From assembly GCF_024204645.1 (NCBI RefSeq), contig NZ_CP100351.1:2232001-2296000 (forward strand): 64,000 nt of DNA, written 5' to 3'. Of the stretch, positions 52,379-61,181 are shown one piece after another; within the stretch, counting starts at the first letter, position 1; each line of letters opens with the position of its first letter. Origin of the DNA: Desulfomicrobium sp. ZS1 (GTDB lineage Bacteria > Desulfobacterota > Desulfovibrionia > Desulfovibrionales > Desulfomicrobiaceae). The notes beneath the pieces are model-generated. The model had not been told where the DNA came from and searched no databases. It saw only the letters and a program-made list of their open reading frames with translations. The position numbers were made by a program, and so were the translations under genes.

Positions 52379-53197
52379 AGCGTTATATCCTCAACGATTT
52401 TTTTCTCCACCCAATACCCTGCATTTACTCGTCGATAGTTTATTTATTAACACAAAACATTCAGCCCATGCAAGAAATAATGCGTTGAAAAACAGTGAGC
52501 AGCATAATCGACTTTCCGCCTTTTGAAACTTACTCCAGCGACACAATCAAAACTCATTCTGTCTACCTGCGCAGAAGTCAACGCCATAACTCCATCTGAA
52601 ATTTTCACCGATACGTATCGGTCTGACCAAATAACGAGCAATTAAACTTCTTGCCGTGGTTTAAAAGATAGCGGCAAAAGCTTTCGCGCCTCAAAATTCT
52701 CATTTTTACCCTGATCCCTCATCCTTTCAGCAGGTCGAACAATACACCTGACTTCTTGCCTACTGGGATAGTGGGCCGTCAATTCGACAGAAAAAAGCCC
52801 GATTCTTATTAAAGAAACGGGCCTGCGGGAATCAAACAATACTGATCCGATAAAAAAAACATCCACGCGATCCGAAGTTACTGTGGCGCCCTTTAAACAG
52901 ATCGATAAAAAAATGAATGATAGTGAAAAATTCAAACCATAAATACTTTTCTAAAACAAGCTAACGGCTATCCAATTCGCGATCAGAAAAACCTTTGAGA
53001 ATCGATTGTCATAAAAAGAAGTTCATCACAATCTCTCGCGCAGCGAAAAATCCTCATCCTCAGGAAAAGGAAATCCTGCTTTCCACGTTTCGGAAAGCAC
53101 GGGACCCGACCTGACGGGCACTGGCCCGTCTTCCCATTCTCGGCGCGCGTTCGCGGGATTCGTTTTTCCGGAATCAAACAAGAACCAATCTTTCGCA
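52379..53197. other. 820-base region between icd and pilM, with a doubtful interrupted frame
   Basis: No established gene. On the minus strand one frame runs from 52935 (TTG) to 52447, interrupted once by TAA at 52642-52644. The first part starts with a signal-like stretch NFSLSFIFLSICLKGA and continues to residue 97; the second continues another 64 codons in the same frame. Codon choice is not distinct and there is no good ribosome site, so it may be a decayed small exported protein or chance. The rest (52950-53197) shows no clear feature. Confidence 0.3.
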
Positions 53198-54355
53198 TTA
53201 GACCCTTTCAAGATTGGCAAGTAAAATCTGTCCGAACTCAGCACATCCCACCTGCTTCGCTTTGGCCATCTGACCAGCAAGATCAACAGTCACTCGGCCC
53301 TCGGAAATGGCCAATTCAACCGCGCTGCGTATTTTCCTGGCGGCTTCGTTCCAGCCCACGTGCTCAAGCATCAACGCCCCGGAAAGGATCAAACTGCCGG
53401 GATTGGCGAGATCTTTTCCTTCGATTGTCGGAGCGGTCCCATGCGTGGGCTCGAAAAAGGCCAGGTCGCTGCTCATGTTCACCCCCGGAGCCAATCCAAG
53501 TCCACCGACCTGGGCGGCGAGGGCATCGGAAAGGTAATCACCGTTCAAGTTCGGCGTGGCGATGACATCGTATTTTTCCGGCCTGATGAGCACCTCCTGA
53601 AACATGGCATCGGCGATGCGGTCCTGCAGCACAACCCGGCCAGGAGGACAACACTCCTCTCCCTCGCGAACCACCATCCCGGAAAACTCCTCCGCGGCAA
53701 GCTCATAACCCCAGTTGCGAAAGGCGCCTTCCGTGAACTTCATGATATTGCCCTTGTGGGCCATGGTCACACTTTCACGTCTCTGATCCAGGGCAAATTG
53801 AATCGCTTTGCGAATAAGTCTTTTGGAGCCCTTTGCCGTCATCGGCTTGATACCTATGCCGCTTTGCTCATCCACGTTCGCGCCCATTTCGTCCCTCAGG
53901 AAACTAATGAGCTTTCTGGCTTCAGGACTGCCTGCCTGCCATTCAATTCCTGCGTACACATCCTCGGTATTCTCGCGAAAAATAACCATGTTGACGCGTT
54001 CAGGATGCTTGACCGGACTTTCGATTCCCTTGAAATACTGGATGGGCCGGATACAGGCAAACAAATCCAGCGTCTGGCGCATGGTCACGTTCAGGCTGCG
54101 AAAGCCCTTGCCGACCGGCGTCTCAAGCGGTCCCTTCATGGCCAGATCCGCTGTCTTCAAAGTGTCCAGGGTCTCTTGCGGAAGATAGGAGCCTGTTGCC
54201 TCAAAAGCTTTCTTACCCGCCAACAGTTCAACCCATTCAAAACCGCGGCCGTCTCCAAAAGCCAGCTCAACGGCCCTGTCGAGAACAGGACGACCGGCCG
54301 CCCAAACTTCCCGTCCAATCCCGTCGCCTTCAATAAAATATACTCTGCGTTTCAT
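53198..54355 (-). CDS. icd: Isocitrate dehydrogenase (isocitrate/isopropylmalate DH family)
   Basis: A 385-residue enzyme. Substrate and metal motifs: GPLETPVGKGFRSLNVTMRQ (with the substrate serine and arginines), FRENTEDVYAGIEW, MAHKGNIMKFTEGAF (catalytic lysine), TPNLNGDYLSDALAAQVGGL (metal aspartates) and FFEPTHGTAP. This fits ICDH more than isopropylmalate dehydrogenase because of the NTEDVYAG loop. Cofactor preference (NADP or NAD) cannot be fixed by eye. The start ATG has GAGGAG at seven bases. It is a little shorter than E. coli Icd. A terminator-like hairpin lies just upstream. Confidence 0.93.
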   Translation of the reverse strand: MKRRVYFIEGDGIGREVWAAGRPVLDRAVELAFGDGRGFEWVELLAGKKAFEATGSYLPQETLDTLKTADLAMKGPLETPVGKGFRSLNVTMRQTLDLFACIRPIQYFKGIESPVKHPERVNMVIFRENTEDVYAGIEWQAGSPEARKLISFLRDEMGANVDEQSGIGIKPMTAKGSKRLIRKAIQFALDQRRESVTMAHKGNIMKFTEGAFRNWGYELAAEEFSGMVVREGEECCPPGRVVLQDRIADAMFQEVLIRPEKYDVIATPNLNGDYLSDALAAQVGGLGLAPGVNMSSDLAFFEPTHGTAPTIEGKDLANPGSLILSGALMLEHVGWNEAARKIRSAVELAISEGRVTVDLAGQMAKAKQVGCAEFGQILLANLERV

Positions 54356-54371
54356 ACTTTTCTCCTCGATC

Positions 54372-54399
54372 AAAAAAATAAAAACCCCTCGCGGGGTTT
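54372..54399 (-). terminator. Terminator-like hairpin in the icd leader
   Basis: On the minus strand AAACCCC-GCGA-GGGGTTT is followed by TTATTTTTTTG, ending only five bases before the icd Shine-Dalgarno. It could end an upstream transcript or attenuate icd. Confidence 0.7.
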
Positions 54400-54470
54400 G
54401 GGGATAGTAAAAGATTATTGATCACGCAACCGCCAAAAAGCGGCATCAGAGCGGCCACTGACGTGACCAG

Positions 54471-54625
54471 GGCGTCAAAGTCGAAAAATTCCGCTGCAAG
54501 TCATTCCCAAACGCCTGTGCTGACCTACAGGAGTAGGCGGACTTCTGCCCGTCAAGACGAATCCGTTCTTTTCAGGCGGTTAAAAAGACATGAAGCTCCT
54601 TCTTCAAGATAAAGACTCTTTCTGA
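54471..54625. repeat. Dispersed intergenic repeat, copy 3
   Basis: Starts GGCGTCAAAGTCGAAAAATT and ends AAGATAAAGACTCTTTCTG. It shares AAGTCATTCCCAAACGC with copy 1 and GAATCCGTTCTTTTCAGGCG, GTTAAAAAGACATGAAGC, CTCCTTCTTCAAGA with copy 2. It lies between icd and cheX. Confidence 0.6.
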
Positions 54626-54627
54626 CA

Positions 54628-55104
54628 TCAACTAAAGCAGACTTCCACCATAAGAGCGCCATGCTGCGTTTCAAAGGGGATTGCCAAAATGGCGCTTGTT
54701 GAAACATGTCTGATTGTATGCCCGGCCCCAGTGATCACAGATGGAATTGCCCCCTCGAAAATCATGCCCATGCCGACCAGACCTTTACGGGCCTGTCCGG
54801 AGATCATGTTTGTCAGCTCGCCGACAGCGTCAGTGACAACATCGTTTATTTCAGACTGCTCCTCGTAGAGCATCGCGCCGACAATGCCCAGCGCCGACGC
54901 CGTAGTGAAGGTCAGGGACATGGTTCCCCTGCTCTTGCCTTTGGGATTGGAAAATCCAATCACGCCCGTTACATCCCCTTGAGCGCCTGCGTGCTGTTTG
55001 ACAAAAGGAGTCCCTACCTTGACCTCGGTCATTGCCATCGTCTTCAAAACAGAGGTCGTCGCTTCCACGAACTGCGCAATTATTCCCTTTATGGTATCAT
55101 TCAT
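54628..55104 (-). CDS. cheX: CheX-type chemotaxis phosphatase
   Basis: A 158-residue CheX-family protein. Key residues: the VGELTNMISGQARKGL helix, carrying the E-x-x-N pair that dephosphorylates CheY-P; GVIGFSNPKGKSRGTMSLTF in the beta sheet; and the matching C-terminal GHTIRHVSTSAILAIPFET. It dephosphorylates response regulators. It ends a co-directional six-gene array that contains a receiver-only response regulator (58665-59051), its likely substrate. A gap of 73 bases separates it from the phosphatase fusion gene. Confidence 0.92.
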   Translation of the reverse strand: MNDTIKGIIAQFVEATTSVLKTMAMTEVKVGTPFVKQHAGAQGDVTGVIGFSNPKGKSRGTMSLTFTTASALGIVGAMLYEEQSEINDVVTDAVGELTNMISGQARKGLVGMGMIFEGAIPSVITGAGHTIRHVSTSAILAIPFETQHGALMVEVCFS

Positions 55105-55177
55105 ATTGACCCGCCATGTTGAAGTCGAAATTTATTGAAATAAGCACACAGTTCATGATCGTAAAAAAACTCATACG

Positions 55178-56218
55178 TCACTGCGAGCGCACCATCAAGT
55201 GAAACAGGGTCTGCACATACTTCCCCGAAACCACGTCGGCCAGGGCAAAAAGTGGCAAGGAGCCTTGGGAAATTCCCCCGGCAAAGGCAAGCCACAGCTC
55301 AAGAGACAGATTGCCGAGCGCCGGGTCAAGGGCTGTTTCCCATAAACCACCGGCCCTCTCTTCATCCAACCCAAAAAAACGGCAGCGCAGCGGTCGTCCG
55401 GTAAAAAGAATGCACTTCCCATTCTCCAGCAAGGGGCACTTCGCGCTGGCGTCGGACAAACAATACTCTTCGGCCGAAACCTGACTGTCGGCAAGACGTT
55501 CCCTGCGAGCGGTCTCCACTGCTCTGGCAATGACTTCCAAGCGTTTTTCGCTGGTCAGTCCAACGTTCATCTTTTGGGTCAGATACACAGCCTCGATCAT
55601 CGATAATTTGATCGGAGTGCTGCAACACTTGTCATGATCGCGTCCGCATTTGGAGACAATATCGCGCGTCTCGTCATCAGCCCTGGCCTGCAACGCTTCA
55701 TAATCACGAAAGAACGGGCTCAGATCAACGGCTTTGTGCATTTCCAGAGACGGCTCGCGCACAGTGAGCTTCGGGCTTTGCTTTCCATATTTCCGGATTG
55801 TCCACCACTGCGAAAAATTGGCGGGCTTGGATCTGAGCGTTCGCAACCTGAACCAGGCAAGGCGGTGTCCCAAGCCTCTGCGCAGCAGGTATGCGTTGAG
55901 CACCGTTCCGGTCCGCCCGATTCCATGACGGCAATGTATGAGCACCTTCTTGCCCAGGTAGATGGCTTCATCGAGCCAGGCCAGCGCCTTTTCCAATTCA
56001 GCCAGTTCCGGGGCCTCTTCGTCGGCAAGGGGCATGTGATACACTTCAAAACCGGCGGCGCACTCGATGTCGTGCAGATCGCAAAATTCACCGCACAGAT
56101 TGAGGATCGCTCCAATGCCCTCAGCGCGCAGGCAATCAAGTTGCTCATAGCTCATGGGAGCCGCCCCGACAGCGAGCTGATCCGTAACCCAGGTTGCAGA
56201 ATAGGCGCTGCGGCTCAT
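55178..56218 (-). CDS. Dual-specificity phosphatase fused to a CxxCxxCC (YkgJ-like) domain
   Basis: A 346-residue two-domain protein. Residues 1-150 are a cysteine phosphatase of the DSP type: IGAILNLCGEF, the general acid Asp in PLADEEAPEL, and the catalytic loop HCRHGIGRTG with Cys96 and Arg102. After a short linker, residues 185-285 hold seven cysteines: C191, C198 and C199 (CGRDHDKCC), C253, C261, C269 and C279 (CPLLENGKC, TGRPLRCRFFG), as in YkgJ/UPF0153 putative zinc- or iron-binding proteins. The last 60 residues are helical and unassigned. The start overlaps the PEP-synthase-like gene by four bases, so they are co-translated. Confidence 0.85.
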   Translation of the reverse strand: MSRSAYSATWVTDQLAVGAAPMSYEQLDCLRAEGIGAILNLCGEFCDLHDIECAAGFEVYHMPLADEEAPELAELEKALAWLDEAIYLGKKVLIHCRHGIGRTGTVLNAYLLRRGLGHRLAWFRLRTLRSKPANFSQWWTIRKYGKQSPKLTVREPSLEMHKAVDLSPFFRDYEALQARADDETRDIVSKCGRDHDKCCSTPIKLSMIEAVYLTQKMNVGLTSEKRLEVIARAVETARRERLADSQVSAEEYCLSDASAKCPLLENGKCILFTGRPLRCRFFGLDEERAGGLWETALDPALGNLSLELWLAFAGGISQGSLPLFALADVVSGKYVQTLFHLMVRSQ

Positions 56219-58668
56219 GCTCTTTCCTCCGGAAAAAATCGCTGCAGAAAAAGAGAAGCCTCGCTCTTGGCCTCGGCCGAATCTGCAAGCTTCACATCCA
56301 TGAGCCGCGTCACTGCCAAAACCAGGCCCAAGACCTCCAGAGCATGAGCGGTCTCGGCGGCGGGCATGCGCATGTACGATGCATCGAGCATGTCGCCCTT
56401 GATGGTTGTTTCGTAACCGAAATATTCCAGGACCTGACGCACAAAAATCAGCCTGTGCATGCGTTGCGGCAGGGCGGCGCCGCCTCCTTTAAAACGGAAT
56501 TTGATGTAGTTTGCACCCGGCAAATCTCCACAAAGGGCATCAACAATGGAAAAATGATACCCGAAGCGGATGTTCAAATGCATGTACTCCGAGGCAATGA
56601 TCGAGTAGCTGGCAAGAATTCGGGAATCCTTGCTGAAAATTCCCGCGCTGACCCGGTCAAAGGCCTCCCAATCAACGTGCAGCTGACTTTCATCCCAGGC
56701 CACGCGCTCATCGGCCAGTCCGGACCACAGCGCGCGAAGCGGAATGCAGGACAGCGCGCCCACATCCACCGGACCTTTTTCTGCTGCGCTGTCTGCAAGC
56801 CCGCCTCCCAGATCGAGCACATACATGACCAGCGGAAGCGTCGTCTCCAGCCGCCTGGATTTGCCAAGCCCCCGCCCGCCCCTGTCGACCAGGGAAAACA
56901 TTTCAGCGACGCTCTTTTCGTGACAAAACCGGACCAGGTCATGCAGTGATTGGCACCCCTCCGGCGTAAAATTTTCGTCCTCGGGATCCAAAAGGCTGAG
57001 TCGCACCGTGCATGAAGCCAGCTCCTGATTTTCGGCCCGAACCTGAGCATGAACCTTTTCAGCCTCATCGTTACGCACCATGATACTCGGCAGACAGCGG
57101 TCATAAATTTTCCCGGCCGCCGCATCCACCGTAACGACCGCGCCCTCTTCCAGGATGCCGGACTCGCATCCCACGACCACGGGCACCCGCCGCTCACGGG
57201 CCACTGAGGCCAGGTGGCTGGCTCTGCTTCCGTTGCCGGCCACGATGGCGACAATGCGATCCAGAAACTGCGAGAGCGCAGGGCGCAGCGTGTTGGTTAC
57301 CACTACCGACCCCTTGGGAATTCCGCGAAAATCGGCTCCGGATGAAACGTGATGGACCGGGCCACAGGCTGCCCCCGGAGACGCGCAATCCAGCTCCGAA
57401 ACCAGTTCAATCGCAGTAGCGATTTCTTCTGCGGAAAAAGCCTCCCTGTCCTGTTCCTGCTGCAAGGGTCTGGACTGCAGGATCGTGAGTCCGTCCGGCC
57501 CGAAGGCCCACTCCACATCCTGAGGCTGTCCGAAAACTTTTTCAAGATGCAGGGCCTTTTTGCCGAGTTCGCACAGGACCTGGTCGGTGATGGCCGCTGA
57601 ACTTTCGCAGACACAGCCCATCAAGATGGACGGCTCGGGCTCCCGGGTCAGATAATGCTTGCCCGGAGTCACCGATCCATCCACCAAATCCGCAGCCAGC
57701 CCGCCAACCACATAGACACCCACGGCGTTACCGCCCACCGCCGAGCATGCGGGATCGAAGGTGTAGACAACCCCTGCGGCCGAAGCCTCCACCATGGGCA
57801 GAACAAGGGCGGCCATGGCTGTATTGTTGTCGGTGAGGCCATGTCGAACCCTGTAGGCCAAAGCCCGGGGGCAATATTTCCCGGCCAGAACGCGCTTGTA
57901 GGCGGCAAGCACGTCAAACGGCTCGACATCCAGCTCGCTGGCGTATTGACCGGCAAAGGAGATGTCGCCGTCCTCAGCCAAGGCGCTCGATCGGACGGCC
58001 AGACGCCGACCCTCAAGATTCATGCTCTCCACCGCCCGCAGGATCTCGTCTGCGATATCCGCGGGGACTTTGGCCGCCAGGATAAGCTCCTGCAATTCTC
58101 CGGTTACACGGACAATGGCGTCATTATTGGACAGGGACACGTCCTCGAAACGCTTCTCGATTTCCTTTTCAAGGTCGTTGTCCCGCAGAAAGCGGGCGAA
58201 AGCCGAGGCCGTGATGACAAATCCCGGAGGGGTCGCTACGCCATTGCGGCGGACAATGGCCAGGTTGGCGGCTTTTCCTCCGACTTGGCCAGGATGGTCC
58301 GCAGCTTCATCCAAATTCAGCACGTAGGGGGGGGCAAAATCAAGCGGAGGCTGCGTCACCAGAACGGAAATGTCCGCAGCGATGCGCTCCAGCGCTTCCG
58401 GGAGGCTGGCGTACGCATGAGGATTCATGTCATAGAGGCTGGCCGTCATGTCGCGGACTGCCTGCACGAGCTGTCCGGTCAGAAATCTGACCCGGGCCAC
58501 GTCCGCCGGATCATAGCCGTATATGGGCGCTTCAAGATCGGCGATCAGGTCCAGGGCCTTGGCATCGCTGTCCAACAGTTCCTTGAAATGTTCGTATTTT
58601 TCACGAATGAGCCTGTTCGGAGCCAGCAGGCGGGTGAACCAGTGTCGTAACAGACGGGACGCGGTCAT
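56215..58668 (-). CDS. PEP synthase/PPDK-like protein lacking the PEP barrel
   Basis: An 817-residue protein. Residues 1-110 form an unassigned helical segment. About 120-410 is the ATP-grasp PPDK_N domain: GQVGGKAANLAIVRRNGVAT, LAVRSSALAEDGDISFAGQY, VEASAAGVVYTFDPA and EWAFGPDGLTILQSRPL. About 430-525 is the swivel domain with GNGSRASHLASVARERRVPV, where His485 is the expected phosphohistidine. The C-terminal 260 residues show no PEP-binding TIM barrel motif. ATP could phosphorylate His485, but PEP or pyruvate would not be bound in the usual place, so it may be a phosphotransfer or regulatory protein. Coupled to the receiver (four-base overlap) and the phosphatase. Confidence 0.85.
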   Translation of the reverse strand: MTASRLLRHWFTRLLAPNRLIREKYEHFKELLDSDAKALDLIADLEAPIYGYDPADVARVRFLTGQLVQAVRDMTASLYDMNPHAYASLPEALERIAADISVLVTQPPLDFAPPYVLNLDEAADHPGQVGGKAANLAIVRRNGVATPPGFVITASAFARFLRDNDLEKEIEKRFEDVSLSNNDAIVRVTGELQELILAAKVPADIADEILRAVESMNLEGRRLAVRSSALAEDGDISFAGQYASELDVEPFDVLAAYKRVLAGKYCPRALAYRVRHGLTDNNTAMAALVLPMVEASAAGVVYTFDPACSAVGGNAVGVYVVGGLAADLVDGSVTPGKHYLTREPEPSILMGCVCESSAAITDQVLCELGKKALHLEKVFGQPQDVEWAFGPDGLTILQSRPLQQEQDREAFSAEEIATAIELVSELDCASPGAACGPVHHVSSGADFRGIPKGSVVVTNTLRPALSQFLDRIVAIVAGNGSRASHLASVARERRVPVVVGCESGILEEGAVVTVDAAAGKIYDRCLPSIMVRNDEAEKVHAQVRAENQELASCTVRLSLLDPEDENFTPEGCQSLHDLVRFCHEKSVAEMFSLVDRGGRGLGKSRRLETTLPLVMYVLDLGGGLADSAAEKGPVDVGALSCIPLRALWSGLADERVAWDESQLHVDWEAFDRVSAGIFSKDSRILASYSIIASEYMHLNIRFGYHFSIVDALCGDLPGANYIKFRFKGGGAALPQRMHRLIFVRQVLEYFGYETTIKGDMLDASYMRMPAAETAHALEVLGLVLAVTRLMDVKLADSAEAKSEASLFLQRFFPEERA

Positions 58669-59051
58669 GGGACCTCGTCCTGGTGATCAGCACCCTGCCG
58701 CAAAACATCCGCGACCTTGGATTCGAGCTCTTCCTTGTCGATGGGCTTGACGCAGTACTCGCTGGCTCCAAGCTTCAAGGACTCACGGGCTGTTTCCAAG
58801 GTGGGATAGCCAGTCAGCATGATGACCTTGATCCGAGGGGCGAGCTTCTTCATCTCCGCCAGCACCTCGACCCCGGTCATCCTTTTGAGCTTGATATCGA
58901 GAATCGCAAGATCCGTAGCGCCTTTGGCCGCGTAACGGATGGCCTCCTCTTCTTCGGTGAACGCCGTGACCTGATGTCCCTGACGCTCCAGAATCCTTTT
59001 CACCAGAACTCCCGCATCGGAAACATCATCCAACACAATAATCGATGCCAT
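58665..59051 (-). CDS. Stand-alone response regulator receiver (CheY-like)
   Basis: A 128-residue receiver without an output domain. Phosphoacceptor Asp52 in LAILDIKLKRMTG, acidic pair in VLDDVSD at the N-terminus, Thr80 in IMLTGYPT and Lys102 in CVKPID. It lies between the sensor kinase and the PEP-synthase-like gene and overlaps the latter, so it presumably carries phosphate from the kinase to a protein partner rather than to DNA. CheX at the end of the array would dephosphorylate it. Confidence 0.93.
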   Translation of the reverse strand: MASIIVLDDVSDAGVLVKRILERQGHQVTAFTEEEEAIRYAAKGATDLAILDIKLKRMTGVEVLAEMKKLAPRIKVIMLTGYPTLETARESLKLGASEYCVKPIDKEELESKVADVLRQGADHQDEVP

Positions 59052-59147
59052 GCATCTCTCCTTACGATAAATTCTTGGTCTGCGGAGCAGTATCGCTAAA
59101 ACCGTTCATCTGTGTCCGCTACGCCGCACAACTCGTCAATGCGGATC

Positions 59148-61181
59148 CTAATATTCGGATCCGTGATCCAGGGGAATATCAACAGTAAAAATAGTTCCCG
59201 GTCCCTTCATGGCCCCCTCCGGCAACGGGGGAAGGTCGAAATCCGGCGGCAACGGGCTATCCGCTCGAATATCGCCCATATGATCCTTGACGATGCCAAA
59301 GGACACGGACAGCCCCAGCCCCGTTCCCTTGTCCACCGCCTTGGTAGTGTAGAATGGATCAAAAATCTTCTTCAAAGACACTTCGTCAATGCCCGTGCCG
59401 CTGTCAGCGACCTCAAGCGTCACTATCCCAAGAGGCGTCTTGAGCTTGGTGATCACAACAATGACCCCTCCGCTCTCGGGCATGGCATCTTTTGCGTTAT
59501 TGAGCAGATTGATCCAGATCTGTTTCAGCTTTTCCGGGTCTCCGTAAATGATGGGAAAGCTGTCATCAAGTCTGGTCACGATCCGCACCCTGTCCAGTTC
59601 GAAGGAATGTCGAACCAGGCTCACCGACTCCATGACCGAATTGTTGAAGCACATCTCCCGCTTATCAGTCTGGCCCTGACGAGAAAAGCCCAGCAGGTCG
59701 GCCACGATCTTGCGGCAGACCTTGGCCTGTTTCTCGATGATTGCCAGATCCTGACTCATCTGGCTTTCAGGAGGCACATCCTCTTTCAGGAGCTGCGCAT
59801 ATCCGAGGATGATACCAAGGGGAGTGTTGATCTCATGCGCTACGCCTCCGGCCAGCTTGCCGATGGATTCCATTTTTTGCGCCTGGATAAGCTGCTGCTC
59901 ATATTCCTTGATATCGGTAACATCCCGATCCATACGCAACAGGCTGACAATGCGACCCGACTCGTCGTGAACCGGGATCTGGACCACATGAAACCATTTG
60001 CGGCCATCCGGGCCATCGACGCGCTCCTGCCTGTCCACGCGCTCACCGGTGATGAGCACCTCCCGCCCTTCGAGATTTCTGCGCTCCGCCTCTTCCTCCG
60101 CAAAAATGTGAAAATCGTTGAGCCCCCGGATTTCAGCCACGGTCTTCCCCACGCTCTGCGCAAAAGCCCGGTTGGACGTCTGATAAATCATGCGCGTGTC
60201 CACCAGGGAAATGAGGTCGGGATTCATGTCGAGCACCGTGGACAAAAGCCGTTGCTGGTTGGTCAGAGTTTGCTCGGCCTCGCGCAGGCCGCGGATGTGA
60301 TCGCGCAGGGTAAAGGCCATAAAGTCCAGCGATTCGGCCAGATCCTGAATTTCATCGCCCACATTCTGCAGAAAAACAGGACAATCCCGGCAACTTGAAG
60401 GCTTCGGCCCGATTATACAGGCATGACAGGCGCATTTCGTGTCCGGCACCAGCCAACAACGACGTACGCGGTCATGATGGGCCGGGCAGCTTGTCTCCGT
60501 GCAATTCATGATTTCCCAGCAAAAATGCTCGCCCGGCAACACGGACAGGTTGTCGAGGCTCCCCGTGACCAAATCTTCGGCATGAGCGCGAAGCTTGGCC
60601 AGGCGGCGGGTCACCGTGCGGGCAAAAACGCTGCCCAGGGCCATGGCCGCAAGCAGCACCCCGCCGAACATGGTCGCCAGGGCCGAGACGAATTGCTTGG
60701 TGGTTGCGTTCAAGCGGGACTTGGACAAACCGATTCGCACGGTCCCGATGCGCTCTCCGGCGACCATTATGGGCGCGGCGAAGTCGTAGACAAATATCTG
60801 TCCCGTATCGATGAGTTGGACATGCACCCGCTCATTGCTCTCGACTCTGTTGGCCCCCACCAATTCGACGGGGTAGCCCTTGACGAAGGAATGGATGACG
60901 ACCCGGTTGTCCGCGTTCTGAACAAAAGCATAAACCACGTCGCCAATTTCACTGACCAGTGTTCTAAGGACAAGATAATCCTGGGCCAAAAGCGGATTCA
61001 CGGCGCGGGCAGCGAGGCTCTCGACCAGGGCGGCCCCGCGCAGCTTGTTTTCCGCCACCAGAGCCGAAGACGTCATTTTGGCCACAACGGGCAACAGCAC
61101 TGCCGCCATGCCAAGCACAATGGTGATGATGCCCAGATTGAGCTTTGTCTCGAATTTGAATCTGGAAAAAACGGATTTCAT
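59148..61181 (-). CDS. Membrane sensor histidine kinase with Cys-rich two-CW insert
   Basis: A 677-residue kinase. Two transmembrane helices (about 16-36 and 165-188) flank a periplasmic domain of about 130 residues. A HAMP-like linker is followed by a nine-cysteine block at residues 221-267, with CWEIMNCTETSCPAHHD and CWLVPDTKCACHAC, the so-called two-CW motif; this could bind metal or sense redox. A PAS domain (about 305-425) precedes HisKA with His449 in GGVAHEINTPLG, then HATPase motifs NLLNNAKDA, EVADSGTGI, GTGLGLSVS. It overlaps the lipoprotein gene upstream by four bases and lies 96 bases before the receiver. Confidence 0.93.
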   Translation of the reverse strand: MKSVFSRFKFETKLNLGIITIVLGMAAVLLPVVAKMTSSALVAENKLRGAALVESLAARAVNPLLAQDYLVLRTLVSEIGDVVYAFVQNADNRVVIHSFVKGYPVELVGANRVESNERVHVQLIDTGQIFVYDFAAPIMVAGERIGTVRIGLSKSRLNATTKQFVSALATMFGGVLLAAMALGSVFARTVTRRLAKLRAHAEDLVTGSLDNLSVLPGEHFCWEIMNCTETSCPAHHDRVRRCWLVPDTKCACHACIIGPKPSSCRDCPVFLQNVGDEIQDLAESLDFMAFTLRDHIRGLREAEQTLTNQQRLLSTVLDMNPDLISLVDTRMIYQTSNRAFAQSVGKTVAEIRGLNDFHIFAEEEAERRNLEGREVLITGERVDRQERVDGPDGRKWFHVVQIPVHDESGRIVSLLRMDRDVTDIKEYEQQLIQAQKMESIGKLAGGVAHEINTPLGIILGYAQLLKEDVPPESQMSQDLAIIEKQAKVCRKIVADLLGFSRQGQTDKREMCFNNSVMESVSLVRHSFELDRVRIVTRLDDSFPIIYGDPEKLKQIWINLLNNAKDAMPESGGVIVVITKLKTPLGIVTLEVADSGTGIDEVSLKKIFDPFYTTKAVDKGTGLGLSVSFGIVKDHMGDIRADSPLPPDFDLPPLPEGAMKGPGTIFTVDIPLDHGSEY

